In this document: positions 6,530 through 13,150 of the stretch, piece after piece
Layout of the letters: the number at the start of each line of letters is the position of its first letter
How positions within the stretch are numbered: position 1 is the stretch's first letter
The notes under the pieces: model-generated
Seen by the model: the letters and a program-made list of their open reading frames with translations, nothing else
Told to the model about the DNA's origin: nothing
The model's database searches: none
DNA from: an uncultured Mordavella sp.
GTDB lineage: Bacteria > Bacillota > Clostridia > Lachnospirales > Lachnospiraceae
NCBI GenBank assembly: GCA_902406105.1
Contig: CABPCP010000076.1
Span: forward strand, 1-13,150
DNA length: 13,150 bases
Direction of reading: 5' to 3'
Made by a program: the position numbers and the translations under genes

Positions 6530-7816
6530 ATGGAAGACAAGAGAATTCAAGAAGCGCTGGAAGCCAATAAGCAGAAATATATTGATTGTCTGCTGAAATT
6601 AGTCAGTATCGATACCCATGATATTGGCCACGGGATTGAAGGCGGGTTGGAAGCAGCCGGTCAGGATTATATGGCAGAGCTGTTTCAGGAACTGGGAGCG
6701 GATAAAGTAGAGAAAGATCCCTTAAAAGAAGAGAGTATCTTAAAGTGTAAAGAGCTTTACCGGGAGGGAAATACGGGACATAATTATGAGAACCGCTATA
6801 ATGTGTATGCAACCTTCCAGGGGAAACAGGAGAAATCTATTTTATTCAATGGGCATATTGACCATATGCCGGCAGAAAATGAAGAGCACTGGGTTATTCC
6901 GCCGCTAAATCCCCAAGTGATCGAGAATCGGATTACAGGACTTGGCGTGGCAGATATGAAAGCAGGGCTGATGGCATCTGTTATGGCTACCGCACTGCTG
7001 AAGGACGCAGGCATCGAGCTTCCGGTTACAGTCAAATATGCTTCTGTATGCGATGAAGAGGGAGGCGGAAACGGATCTCTCTGCGCAGCTATGAGCGGCG
7101 TGAAGGCTGATGCGGTGGTAGTATGTGAGCCAACCAATTACGAATTGATCGCGGCCCATATGGGATGGGTATTCTTTCAGGTAGAGGTAGAAGGGATCGC
7201 AGTACACTCAGGATTAAAACTTGCAGGGGTTAACGCAATTGAGAAGGCGTATAAGCTGATGGAAGCAATCGACGAGCTGGAGCATCGCTGGCTGTTGAAG
7301 TATAAACATCCGCTTCTTCCGCCTCCGTCCAGTAATGTGGGCGTGATTTACGGTGGAGAAGCTGGTTCTACGATACCGGATTACTGCTGCTTTAAGACTT
7401 GTGTTCATTATCTGCCAAGATTGATGAGCCATGAGCAGGTGGTGGAAGAATATACGAATGCGATTCTGAAGCGCTGTGAGGGAGACGAATGGCTGTCCGA
7501 GCATAAGCCGAAGATCAGCATCTACCAGACGGGAAATCCATTCGAAATGGATTTGACACATCCTTTCGTAGATTCCTTCAAAACGGCATATAAAAATGCG
7601 GTGGGAAGGGATGTGAAGATTGTAGGATCTCCGGCTGGCTGTGATTCCCGTACCTGGTACAATATCGTGAAATGCCCGACTCTGCAGTATGGGCCTGGGT
7701 CTCTGGAACAGTGTCATGCGGTCAATGAATATGTGACGGTAGAACAGTATCTGGATGCAATTAAGATTTATGCCAATCTAATTTTGGAGTGGGCAGACGC
7801 ATGTACGGAACATTAG
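6530..7816 (+). CDS. M20-family metallohydrolase (ArgE/DapE-type deacylase), first copy
   Basis: The 428-residue protein has a complete M20 dinuclear zinc site: H109 and catalytic D111 (NGHIDH), D142 (GVADMKAG), catalytic E176 and E177 (CDEEGG), E200 (CEPTN), and H396 (QCHAVNEY). A dimerisation-type insert lies at about 205-325. M20 enzymes of this kind hydrolyse amide bonds of N-acyl or N-carbamoyl amino acids, or dipeptides, in the cytoplasm. It is longer than the second M20 in this cluster, mainly from an extra segment before the HID motif (about 60-95, rich in Lys/Glu/Tyr) and a long loop near 265-280 (LLPPPSSN). AAAGGAGGA (6517-6525) is a very strong ribosome binding site and suggests high expression. 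It overlaps the next gene by 16 nt. Substrate not predicted. Confidence 0.92.
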   Translation: MEDKRIQEALEANKQKYIDCLLKLVSIDTHDIGHGIEGGLEAAGQDYMAELFQELGADKVEKDPLKEESILKCKELYREGNTGHNYENRYNVYATFQGKQEKSILFNGHIDHMPAENEEHWVIPPLNPQVIENRITGLGVADMKAGLMASVMATALLKDAGIELPVTVKYASVCDEEGGGNGSLCAAMSGVKADAVVVCEPTNYELIAAHMGWVFFQVEVEGIAVHSGLKLAGVNAIEKAYKLMEAIDELEHRWLLKYKHPLLPPPSSNVGVIYGGEAGSTIPDYCCFKTCVHYLPRLMSHEQVVEEYTNAILKRCEGDEWLSEHKPKISIYQTGNPFEMDLTHPFVDSFKTAYKNAVGRDVKIVGSPAGCDSRTWYNIVKCPTLQYGPGSLEQCHAVNEYVTVEQYLDAIKIYANLILEWADACTEH

Positions 7817-9099
7817 ACTATGGGATACTAAAAGCCCACGAAAGGAAAGGGCGTTTAATCTTAAAAGGAGGGTTGGTGATAGATCCCGCCAGCCGTATGG
7901 AGGAGATACGGGATGTGGTCATTGAGAAAGACCAGATTCAGGATGTAGTACTAGAAGCCAGCTGTCTGCCAGAGGACCGGGTGATTGACTGCCGGGGACT
8001 GGAAGTATGGCCAGGCTTGATCGATATGCATCTGCATATCAGCGACCTCTATGAGTTTGATACCCGGACGGCCTGGGGGGCCGTGGAGGATGGCGTAACG
8101 ATGGGACTGACACCGGGGGCTGGAAATACATTTATGACGCCAGCTCTTTTAGGGGCTGAGGTTGACAGAGGGCTTCCCATCAACTTGGGAGCCTATATTG
8201 GAGGAGCCAATGTACTTGGAACGATGCTGGATACAGAAGAACTGATCCAACTCTTCAAAGGAGAGCTTTCCAAAGAACGAAAGGATCAGAAGCTAAGCCG
8301 GAACTGGATTACCAATGAAACGGCTCCCTATGCGGTGGGAATTAAAGAACATATGGGGCATTTCCTTCTTCCGGATGAGAAGATACGGCAGTTGTTTCAG
8401 ATTACAGAAGAGGCCGGCCTGGTATTTATGTCTCATACACAGGACATTCGCCATACGGAAAGAATCTGTGATCTGGCGGATGGGAGAGCTGTTCATTTGG
8501 GGCATGCCAGTGCAGTAGGCTGCGGAACCCATGGAGATCCGGTAAAAGCTATGAAAAAAGTGATAGATCTGTGCAGACAAGATCATATTACAGGGGAATT
8601 TGTAACCACCATGCTCCGCAGAGGCAGAGGCAGCAGAGAAGGACTGCAGATCGACAGGAAAGCACAGGAGATTGCGCTGCAAGCGGTGGCCGATAGAGAA
8701 ATTAAGATTCTGGTATCTGATGGACAGAATCAGTCTACAATGAAAGGATTTGGAGATACCAGAGATAATATTCCCTGTATTCTGGAACTGATCCAGGATC
8801 AAGTGCTGGACCGTCAGAGCGCAGTGGCGACGATGACAGCCAATCCGGCCAAGTTGCTGGCTATACGGACTGGCTGTCAGGAATGGAAACGATATGGGAA
8901 TCTGTCCCCAGGTTCCTATGCTAACCTTACAGTGGTAGATGTGGATGATAAGCAGGCCACCTATGTAGTGACCAATGGGCATCTTACGGCTTTTGAAAAC
9001 CGTTGCCTGCGCGGTTCAGGACATGCAGGATACTGGGTGAGCCGGTTTGGAACACATCAGGAAATGGGAGTGGGAGGGCTGCCTCTCTACCAGTCATAA
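7801..9099 (+). CDS. Amidohydrolase-superfamily metalloenzyme (hydantoinase/dihydroorotase/deaminase-like)
   Basis: The 432-residue protein has a beta-sandwich N-terminus (LILKGGLVIDPASRMEEIRD) and a TIM barrel with metal ligands H77 and H79 (DMHLH), K182 (GIKEH, probable carbamylated lysine), H212 (MSHTQD), H235 (HLGH; H232 adjacent) and D307 (VSDGQN). The set fits binuclear amidohydrolases that open cyclic amides or deaminate or decarbamoylate rings. A strand pair near the C-terminus (GNLSPGSYANLTVVD) completes the composite domain. The ATG at 7801 is preferred because GGAG (7786-7789) is 11 nt upstream; a GTG at 7789 would add four residues. Neighbouring deacylases suggest consecutive steps on the same compound. 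It could be a hydantoinase, dihydropyrimidinase, allantoinase or isoaspartyl-dipeptidase relative; I cannot decide among these. Confidence 0.9.
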   Translation: MYGTLDYGILKAHERKGRLILKGGLVIDPASRMEEIRDVVIEKDQIQDVVLEASCLPEDRVIDCRGLEVWPGLIDMHLHISDLYEFDTRTAWGAVEDGVTMGLTPGAGNTFMTPALLGAEVDRGLPINLGAYIGGANVLGTMLDTEELIQLFKGELSKERKDQKLSRNWITNETAPYAVGIKEHMGHFLLPDEKIRQLFQITEEAGLVFMSHTQDIRHTERICDLADGRAVHLGHASAVGCGTHGDPVKAMKKVIDLCRQDHITGEFVTTMLRRGRGSREGLQIDRKAQEIALQAVADREIKILVSDGQNQSTMKGFGDTRDNIPCILELIQDQVLDRQSAVATMTANPAKLLAIRTGCQEWKRYGNLSPGSYANLTVVDVDDKQATYVVTNGHLTAFENRCLRGSGHAGYWVSRFGTHQEMGVGGLPLYQS

Positions 9100-9135
9100 T
9101 TGAAATGAATCGTGAAGAAAGGTGGATAAAGGATT

Positions 9136-9876
9136 ATGAAGAAAGTATTACTTGCAGGAGAATCATGGGTGAGCTATACCACCCATGTGAAAGGATTTGA
9201 TAGTTTTTATACGTCGGTTTATGAGACCGGAGAGAAATGGCTTGTTGAAGCGCTGGAAAAAGGCGGCTATGAAGTGACGTTTTTACCAAATCATGAAGCG
9301 ATTGAAAAGTTTCCATTTACAATGGAGGAACTGAAAGACTATGATTGTGTGATTCTGTCAGACATTGGAGCAAATACGCTTCTGCTTCCCTCCGCTACAT
9401 TTACTAGGAGCGAGAAGCGGCCGAACCGGGCAAATCTGATCCGGGACTATGTGCTGGATGGGGGAAGTCTCTTGATGATAGGCGGGTATCTGACCTTCTC
9501 CGGTGTGGATGCAAAAGGAAAATGGCATGATACGGCGGTACAGGAAGTCCTGCCGGTAGAGGTTTTGACAGTGGATGACAGAATGGAGCGCTGCGAGGGT
9601 ATCCGTCCAGTGACAGTTAAAGAGCATGAGGCATTGAAGGAAATTCAGTCAGAATGGCCGGAAGTATTGGGATATAATAAAACCATCTTGAAACCAGAGG
9701 CGGAGTTGGCGGTTACGGTTGGAGAAGACCCATTCATCGCTTTTGGAGAATATGGCAAAGGAAAAAGCGCTGTATTTACATCTGACTGCGCTCCTCATTG
9801 GGCACCAATGGAATTCTGCCAGTGGGACGAATATGACAAAGTATGGCAAGGAATTATGGACTGGCTGACAAAATAA
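9136..9876 (+). CDS. Glutamine-amidotransferase-like fold protein (PF07090/ThuA-like)
   Basis: The 246-residue cytoplasmic protein has a class I glutamine-amidotransferase-like core: MKKVLLAGESW start, YDCVILSDIG strand, and a GGSLLMIGGYLTFSG stretch where the nucleophile elbow should lie. No cysteine occupies that elbow, so amidotransferase activity is doubtful. A conserved-looking D217-C218-A-P-H221-W segment near the C-terminus may form the functional site. This is the pattern of the PF07090 group, which I have seen associated with hydantoinase-type clusters (from memory). AAAGGTGG at 9118-9125 precedes the ATG by 10 nt. Operon neighbours are an amidohydrolase and an M20 enzyme. The actual reaction, or a regulatory or binding role, is unknown. 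Confidence 0.82.
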   Translation: MKKVLLAGESWVSYTTHVKGFDSFYTSVYETGEKWLVEALEKGGYEVTFLPNHEAIEKFPFTMEELKDYDCVILSDIGANTLLLPSATFTRSEKRPNRANLIRDYVLDGGSLLMIGGYLTFSGVDAKGKWHDTAVQEVLPVEVLTVDDRMERCEGIRPVTVKEHEALKEIQSEWPEVLGYNKTILKPEAELAVTVGEDPFIAFGEYGKGKSAVFTSDCAPHWAPMEFCQWDEYDKVWQGIMDWLTK

Positions 9877-9900
9877 GCGGCAGATAGGATGGAAAATGAG

Positions 9901-11031
9901 ATGAAACAGTACAGCGAAGAAGAATTCTTAAATCAGGTGTTGAGTATCCCTAGTGTCAATGGTGTAGATAACGAAGGAAAGCTGGCCTGGTTTCTGGCAG
10001 ATTATCTGAAAGACTGTGGTGTGAATGCAGTAGTTCAGGAGATTGATAAAAAACATGCCAATGTGGTGGCTGTACTAGAGGGAAAGACAAGTGAGAAAGT
10101 GGTCTGGAACGGGCATCTGGATACGGTGCTCTATGGGAAATTGTCTGAATGGAATACCCAGCCGGACCAGCCCTCGAAGAAACATGGCTGTATCTACGCC
10201 AGAGGCGCAAGTGATATGAAAAGCGGCCTTGCGGCGATGGTCTATGCTTTGGGACAGATGAAGAAAAAGGGCCATGTGCCGCGGCAGACGATTTATTTTT
10301 TTGCTACTTGTGATGAAGAAAAAGGCGGGCTGGGAGCAGAGCAGATCCTGAAAGAGTATTTGATGGAGGATGTTTCCCTTCTGCTGATCGGGGAGCCCAC
10401 CGGGGGCCGGATTGGGATAGCCCAAAAAGGCTGTATCTGGCTCAAAGCATTGATTCACGGGAAGACCAGCCATGGCGCATATCCGCAGCAGGGGATCAAT
10501 GCTGTGGAGTATGGGATCGCTCTTTTTCAGGAATTGAAAAAAAGGCTTGCGGACTATGAGCATGAACTATTGGGCAGGCCTACAATCCAGATCACAGGGA
10601 TCTTGGGAGGGATTGCTCCAAATATGACGCCAGATGAAGCGGAAATCCGTATGGATATCCGCACAGTTCCTGGGATCGGGGCAGAAACAGTGCTTAAGTG
10701 GACTCAAGAGATCCGGGCATCTTTGATTGAAAAAAGCAGAGAACAGCTTAGGATGGAACTTCGCTTAGAAAATAACCGTAAAGCCATAGAGACTGATCCG
10801 GGAAATGGATGGGTGAAACGCATTGAACGGGCGATTCGGTATGAGGCGGGAAGCGTAGAACATACCGGTATCCATTTTTTTACTGATGCATCGATTCTGA
10901 TAAGGGATCAGGCAGAGGTCCCAGTCATTCTCCTGGGACCAGGGCAGGATGAAATGGCGCATAAACCCAACGAGTACGTAGAGATTGAAAAATATTTGCG
11001 GTATATCAGGATTTTAAGCCGACTATTTTAA
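9901..11031 (+). CDS. M20-family metallohydrolase (ArgE/DapE-type), second copy
   Basis: The 376-residue protein has an intact M20 site: H72 and catalytic D74 (NGHLDTV), D105 (ASDMKSG), catalytic E139 with E140 (TCDEEKGG), E165 (GEPTGG) and H354 (MAHKPNEY). TSHGAYP belongs to the dimerisation-domain region. The ATG at 9901 is preferred because AGGATGG (9886-9892) lies 8 nt before it; an ATG at 9889 would add MENE but sits inside that site. It is clearly diverged from the M20 at 6530 and is not a recent duplicate, so the two enzymes probably cleave different amide bonds or different stages of one substrate. The final motifs recall the YgeY/DapE branch. Substrate unknown. Confidence 0.91.
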   Translation: MKQYSEEEFLNQVLSIPSVNGVDNEGKLAWFLADYLKDCGVNAVVQEIDKKHANVVAVLEGKTSEKVVWNGHLDTVLYGKLSEWNTQPDQPSKKHGCIYARGASDMKSGLAAMVYALGQMKKKGHVPRQTIYFFATCDEEKGGLGAEQILKEYLMEDVSLLLIGEPTGGRIGIAQKGCIWLKALIHGKTSHGAYPQQGINAVEYGIALFQELKKRLADYEHELLGRPTIQITGILGGIAPNMTPDEAEIRMDIRTVPGIGAETVLKWTQEIRASLIEKSREQLRMELRLENNRKAIETDPGNGWVKRIERAIRYEAGSVEHTGIHFFTDASILIRDQAEVPVILLGPGQDEMAHKPNEYVEIEKYLRYIRILSRLF

Positions 11032-11052
11032 CCAAAAAAAGGAAATATACGC

Positions 11053-11058
11053 TATAAT
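11053..11058 (+). promoter_or_regulatory. Possible -10 box upstream of the lacI-type regulator
   Basis: TATAAT lies 22 nt after the second M20 stop, in the 108-nt gap before the regulator. No good -35 element sits at the correct distance (AACCAA at 11030-11035). If used, it gives the regulator and ribokinase an internal promoter separate from the main operon promoter. Confidence 0.35.
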
Positions 11059-11139
11059 AAACTCACAGAATATCCAGGACAAGACAGGGACCGACGGAAT
11101 AGAAGGATATAGAAATCAGACGGATGAGGTTGAGATATT

Positions 11140-12201
11140 TTGAGGACAACGATCAAGGATATAGCAAATTATACGGGGTTTTCTGTGACAACCATTTCCC
11201 TGGTCCTGAACAATAAGGCGAAGAAAATCCCAAGTACGACCAGGGAGACCATTATGAATGCGGCAAGGGAATTGAATTACCATCCCAATCAATTGGCTGT
11301 GGGGCTTGTAAAAAAGAGGACAGAGACGATTGGTCTGATCATTTCTGATGTCAGTAATGTGTTTTTTGCCAATCTGGCCAAGGGTGTGGAGGATGAGTGC
11401 CGACGAAAAGGATGGAATCTGATCTTGTGTAATACCAATGATAAGCATGAAAGGGATCTGTCTTATATCCAGGTTCTGGCGGATAAAGGGGTAGACGGGA
11501 TCTTATTTTGTATGGCCCAGGATACAGATCAAAATAGCGCCAGAGAGAGCATTGATCTGATGAAAAGGCTGAGAATTCCTTTTGTAATGATCGACCGTTT
11601 CCTTGTGGAGGCGGAATGCTGCTCGGTAATCGTAGACCATCGGCAGGGCGGTTATTTGGCAACCAAACATTTGCTGGAGCTGGGACACCGGAGGATTGGA
11701 TGTGTTGCCGGGCCGTTCCGTCTGGAAGATTCCCTGGAGCGTCTGCAGGGATATCAGAAAGCACTGGAGGAATATGGAGTACCATTTCAAAAAGAACTAA
11801 TCTACGAAGGCTGGTACGGCCGCCAAAGTGGTGTGGAGGCTGTAGACTGTCTTTTGGAAAAGAAGGTTTCCTCAATCTTTGCATTTAATGATATGGCAGC
11901 TTATGGAGCCTACAGTCAGCTTCGGAAGAAAGGGCTTCGTGTGCCGGAAGATATTTCTCTGGTAGGATATGACGATATTTTCTTCTCGGAGCTTTTGGAT
12001 GTACCGTTGACTACGGTACGTCAGCCAATCTACGATATGGGGCAGGAAGCGGCTAAACAGTTGGTAGAAGAGGTGGAGAGCAAAACGGTGTCCCACAAAT
12101 GTATCACCTTCCAGCCGGAATTGATCCGGCGGGAAAGCACTGCGGTATGCAGTGAGGGGAAAAGCGAAGGTGAAAAGGAGACAATAGGAGAGGAAATATA
12201 G
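11140..12201 (+). CDS. LacI/GalR-family transcriptional regulator
   Basis: This is a 353-residue regulator. The N-terminal helix-turn-helix starts TIKDIANYTGFSVTTISLVLN (about 4-24) and is followed by the hinge NYHPNQLAVGL (about 46-56). A periplasmic-binding-protein-like effector domain occupies about 62-332 (TIGLIISDVSNVFF to ITFQPELIRRES). The start is a TTG at 11140, the only position that gives the usual M-x-T-T-I-K-D-I-A beginning. GAGG at 11126-11129 lies 10 nt upstream. A charged tail of about 18 residues (EGKSEGEKETIGEE) extends beyond the normal end. Proteins of this family usually bind a sugar or nucleoside-like effector, and an adjacent ribokinase supports a ribose-containing effector. 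The likely target is the operator-like palindrome at 2735-2744. Repression of the transport/hydrolase operon is inferred. Confidence 0.93.
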   Translation: MRTTIKDIANYTGFSVTTISLVLNNKAKKIPSTTRETIMNAARELNYHPNQLAVGLVKKRTETIGLIISDVSNVFFANLAKGVEDECRRKGWNLILCNTNDKHERDLSYIQVLADKGVDGILFCMAQDTDQNSARESIDLMKRLRIPFVMIDRFLVEAECCSVIVDHRQGGYLATKHLLELGHRRIGCVAGPFRLEDSLERLQGYQKALEEYGVPFQKELIYEGWYGRQSGVEAVDCLLEKKVSSIFAFNDMAAYGAYSQLRKKGLRVPEDISLVGYDDIFFSELLDVPLTTVRQPIYDMGQEAAKQLVEEVESKTVSHKCITFQPELIRRESTAVCSEGKSEGEKETIGEEI

Positions 12202-12216
12202 AAAGGAAGAGAAAAC

Positions 12217-13113
12217 GTGAGAGTTCTAAATTTTGGCTCACTCAACATTGATTATACATACCGGGTAGAGCACATTGCAAAACCAGGTGAGACGATCACT
12301 TCCCAGACACTGGAGATTTTCCCAGGGGGAAAAGGATTGAATCAGTCTATTGCGCTGGCGAAGGCGGGAGCAAAGGTCTTCCATGCCGGCTTGATCGGGG
12401 AAGACGGCAGGTTTTTGAAGGATCTTTGCCAAGAGGCTGGCGCAGATGTTTCCTTGATCCGGGAGAGTACAGTGAGGACGGGAAATGCAATCATCCAGGT
12501 GTCGGATGAGGGGCAGAACAGCATCCTGCTCTTTTCGGGAGCTAATCGGCAGAACACGGAAGAATATATTGAGGAAGTGCTGGCTCATTTTGAGAAAGAA
12601 GATATCTTACTCCTGCAAAACGAGATCAACCTGATTGATGTTCTGATCAAAAAGGGAAAAGAAAAAGGAATGAAAGTCGTATTGAATCCATCTCCCTTTG
12701 ATGAGCATATTGGAGAGTGCGATTTGAGCAAAGTAGATTTGTTCTTCCTTAACGAGGTAGAAGGTGAACAGATTACTGGAGAGAAGGAGTTTATTGCAAT
12801 TTTAGCGAAAATGAATGAACGCTTCCCAGAAGCAGAAGTCGTACTGACTGTAGGCGCAAAGGGGGCATATTACAGCGATGGAAAAACCAAAGTTTTCCAG
12901 GAAAGCTTTCCCGTGCAGGCAGTAGATACAACCGCGGCAGGAGACACCTTCACCGGATTTTTCCTGGCAGCGGCCATAGAAGGGGCAACCGGAGAAGAAG
13001 CCTTAAGGCGGGCGGCGAAAGCTTCTTCTATCGCAGTGTCCAGGAAAGGCGCATCCGTGTCGGTTCCGACAAAAGAAGAGGTAGATGATCAATTGGGGCC
13101 GGGGGGTTTTTAA
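12217..13113 (+). CDS. rbsK: Ribokinase (PfkB family) with repeat-derived C-terminus
   Basis: The 298-residue sugar kinase should phosphorylate ribose to ribose-5-phosphate, or a related substrate. The first PfkB signature G37-G-K-G-L-N-Q43 and the second D237-T-T-A-A-G-D243-T carry the substrate-binding and catalytic-base (D243) residues; DTTAAGDTF is the form found in E. coli RbsK. Near the end, SRKGASVSVPTKEEVDD aligns in form with the RbsK tail. The last seven codons (QLGPGGF) and stop are read through the first half of the 42-bp palindrome at 13091-13132. The GTG start follows AAAGGA-type sequence and begins with the usual glycine/serine/asparagine-rich first strand. The gene lies 15 nt after the regulator. 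Nucleoside or other pentose kinases of the same family are alternatives. Confidence 0.9.
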   Translation: MRVLNFGSLNIDYTYRVEHIAKPGETITSQTLEIFPGGKGLNQSIALAKAGAKVFHAGLIGEDGRFLKDLCQEAGADVSLIRESTVRTGNAIIQVSDEGQNSILLFSGANRQNTEEYIEEVLAHFEKEDILLLQNEINLIDVLIKKGKEKGMKVVLNPSPFDEHIGECDLSKVDLFFLNEVEGEQITGEKEFIAILAKMNERFPEAEVVLTVGAKGAYYSDGKTKVFQESFPVQAVDTTAAGDTFTGFFLAAAIEGATGEEALRRAAKASSIAVSRKGASVSVPTKEEVDDQLGPGGF

Positions 13114-13132
13114 AAATCCCCCGGCCCCAATT
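13091..13132. repeat. 42-bp GC-rich palindrome, right copy (terminator-like)
   Basis: AATTGGGGCCGGGGGG, TTTTT, AAAAA, TCCCCCGGCCCCAATT form a nearly perfect 42-bp palindrome; the only non-Watson-Crick pair is G13106 with T13117, which still pairs as G-U in RNA. The folded RNA would be very stable and could stop transcription after the ribokinase, though AATTAAAAATG follows it rather than a U-tract. It overlaps the 3' end of the ribokinase reading frame. The same element opens the window (1-34), with A in place of G at the single differing position. Confidence 0.85.
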
Positions 13133-13150
13133 AAAAATGCCCTGTCCCTT

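Noticed and set aside
8293..8982. 229-codon open frame on the minus strand
   Set aside because: It lies wholly inside the amidohydrolase gene, which has its full set of metal ligands; the minus-strand translation shows no recognisable domain and no ribosome binding site.
1..13132. Composite transposon or integrative element bounded by the palindromes
   Set aside because: There is no transposase, integrase, tRNA or visible target-site duplication; the shared ends are better described as a repeat or terminator-like element.

Overview
The window (about 13.15 kb, moderate GC, AT-rich intergenic DNA) looks like chromosome from a Gram-positive, low-to-mid-GC anaerobe of class Clostridia, most likely a gut Lachnospiraceae. 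Grounds: strong AGGAGG-type ribosome binding sites, tightly packed co-directional operons, a DUF6110-type small protein next to a P1B ATPase, and a complete dedicated ECF transporter. This placement is inference. All eleven genes are on the + strand. No RNA gene, CRISPR array, transposase or phage gene was seen.

Region 1 (about 1-2551) is a two-gene metal-transport-like unit. A weak extended -10 promoter (69-97) precedes a short membrane protein of the DUF6110 type (140-403). The stop codon of that gene abuts the start of a P1B-type ATPase (404-2488). The ATPase has all the catalytic P-type motifs, but the usual CPx/SPC transmembrane metal motif is replaced by DYSCAL, and its N-terminal HMA-like domain lacks CxxC. 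A clear intrinsic terminator (2510-2551) ends the unit.

Region 2 (2552-13132) is a long unit driven by a near-consensus promoter (TTGAAA-17-TATAAT, 2687-2715). It encodes an ECF importer in the order S component, T component, ATPase, ATPase (2799-5889). The start and stop codons of the T-A, A-A and A-SGNH junctions overlap. Hydrolases follow: an SGNH/GDSL hydrolase, an M20 metallo-deacylase, an amidohydrolase with a complete HxH-K-H-H-D metal set, a PF07090-like glutamine-amidotransferase-fold protein without an obvious nucleophile cysteine, and a second M20 enzyme. A LacI-family regulator with a TTG start and a ribokinase close the cluster. The layout reads as import, then ester/amide/ring hydrolysis, then phosphorylation of a released (ribose-like) sugar, all under a local LacI repressor. 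The substrate cannot be read from sequence. A ribosylated or N-acylated cyclic amide or nucleoside-like molecule is a speculation consistent with the enzyme set. I know of no described pathway with exactly this composition.

Both window ends carry the same GC-rich palindrome, AATTGGGGCCGGGGG(G/A)TTTTTAAAAA plus its mirror. The right copy supplies the last seven codons and stop of the ribokinase gene; the left copy is cut by the window edge. The two copies are exactly 13,100 bp apart and differ at one position, where base pairing is kept. They may be a dispersed palindromic repeat or shared terminator-like element bracketing the cassette.

Two further oddities stand out. The second ECF ATPase has a degenerate ABC signature (IPYVI in place of LSGGQ), predicting an asymmetric motor. 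A hairpin without a U-tract lies between the S- and T-component genes.
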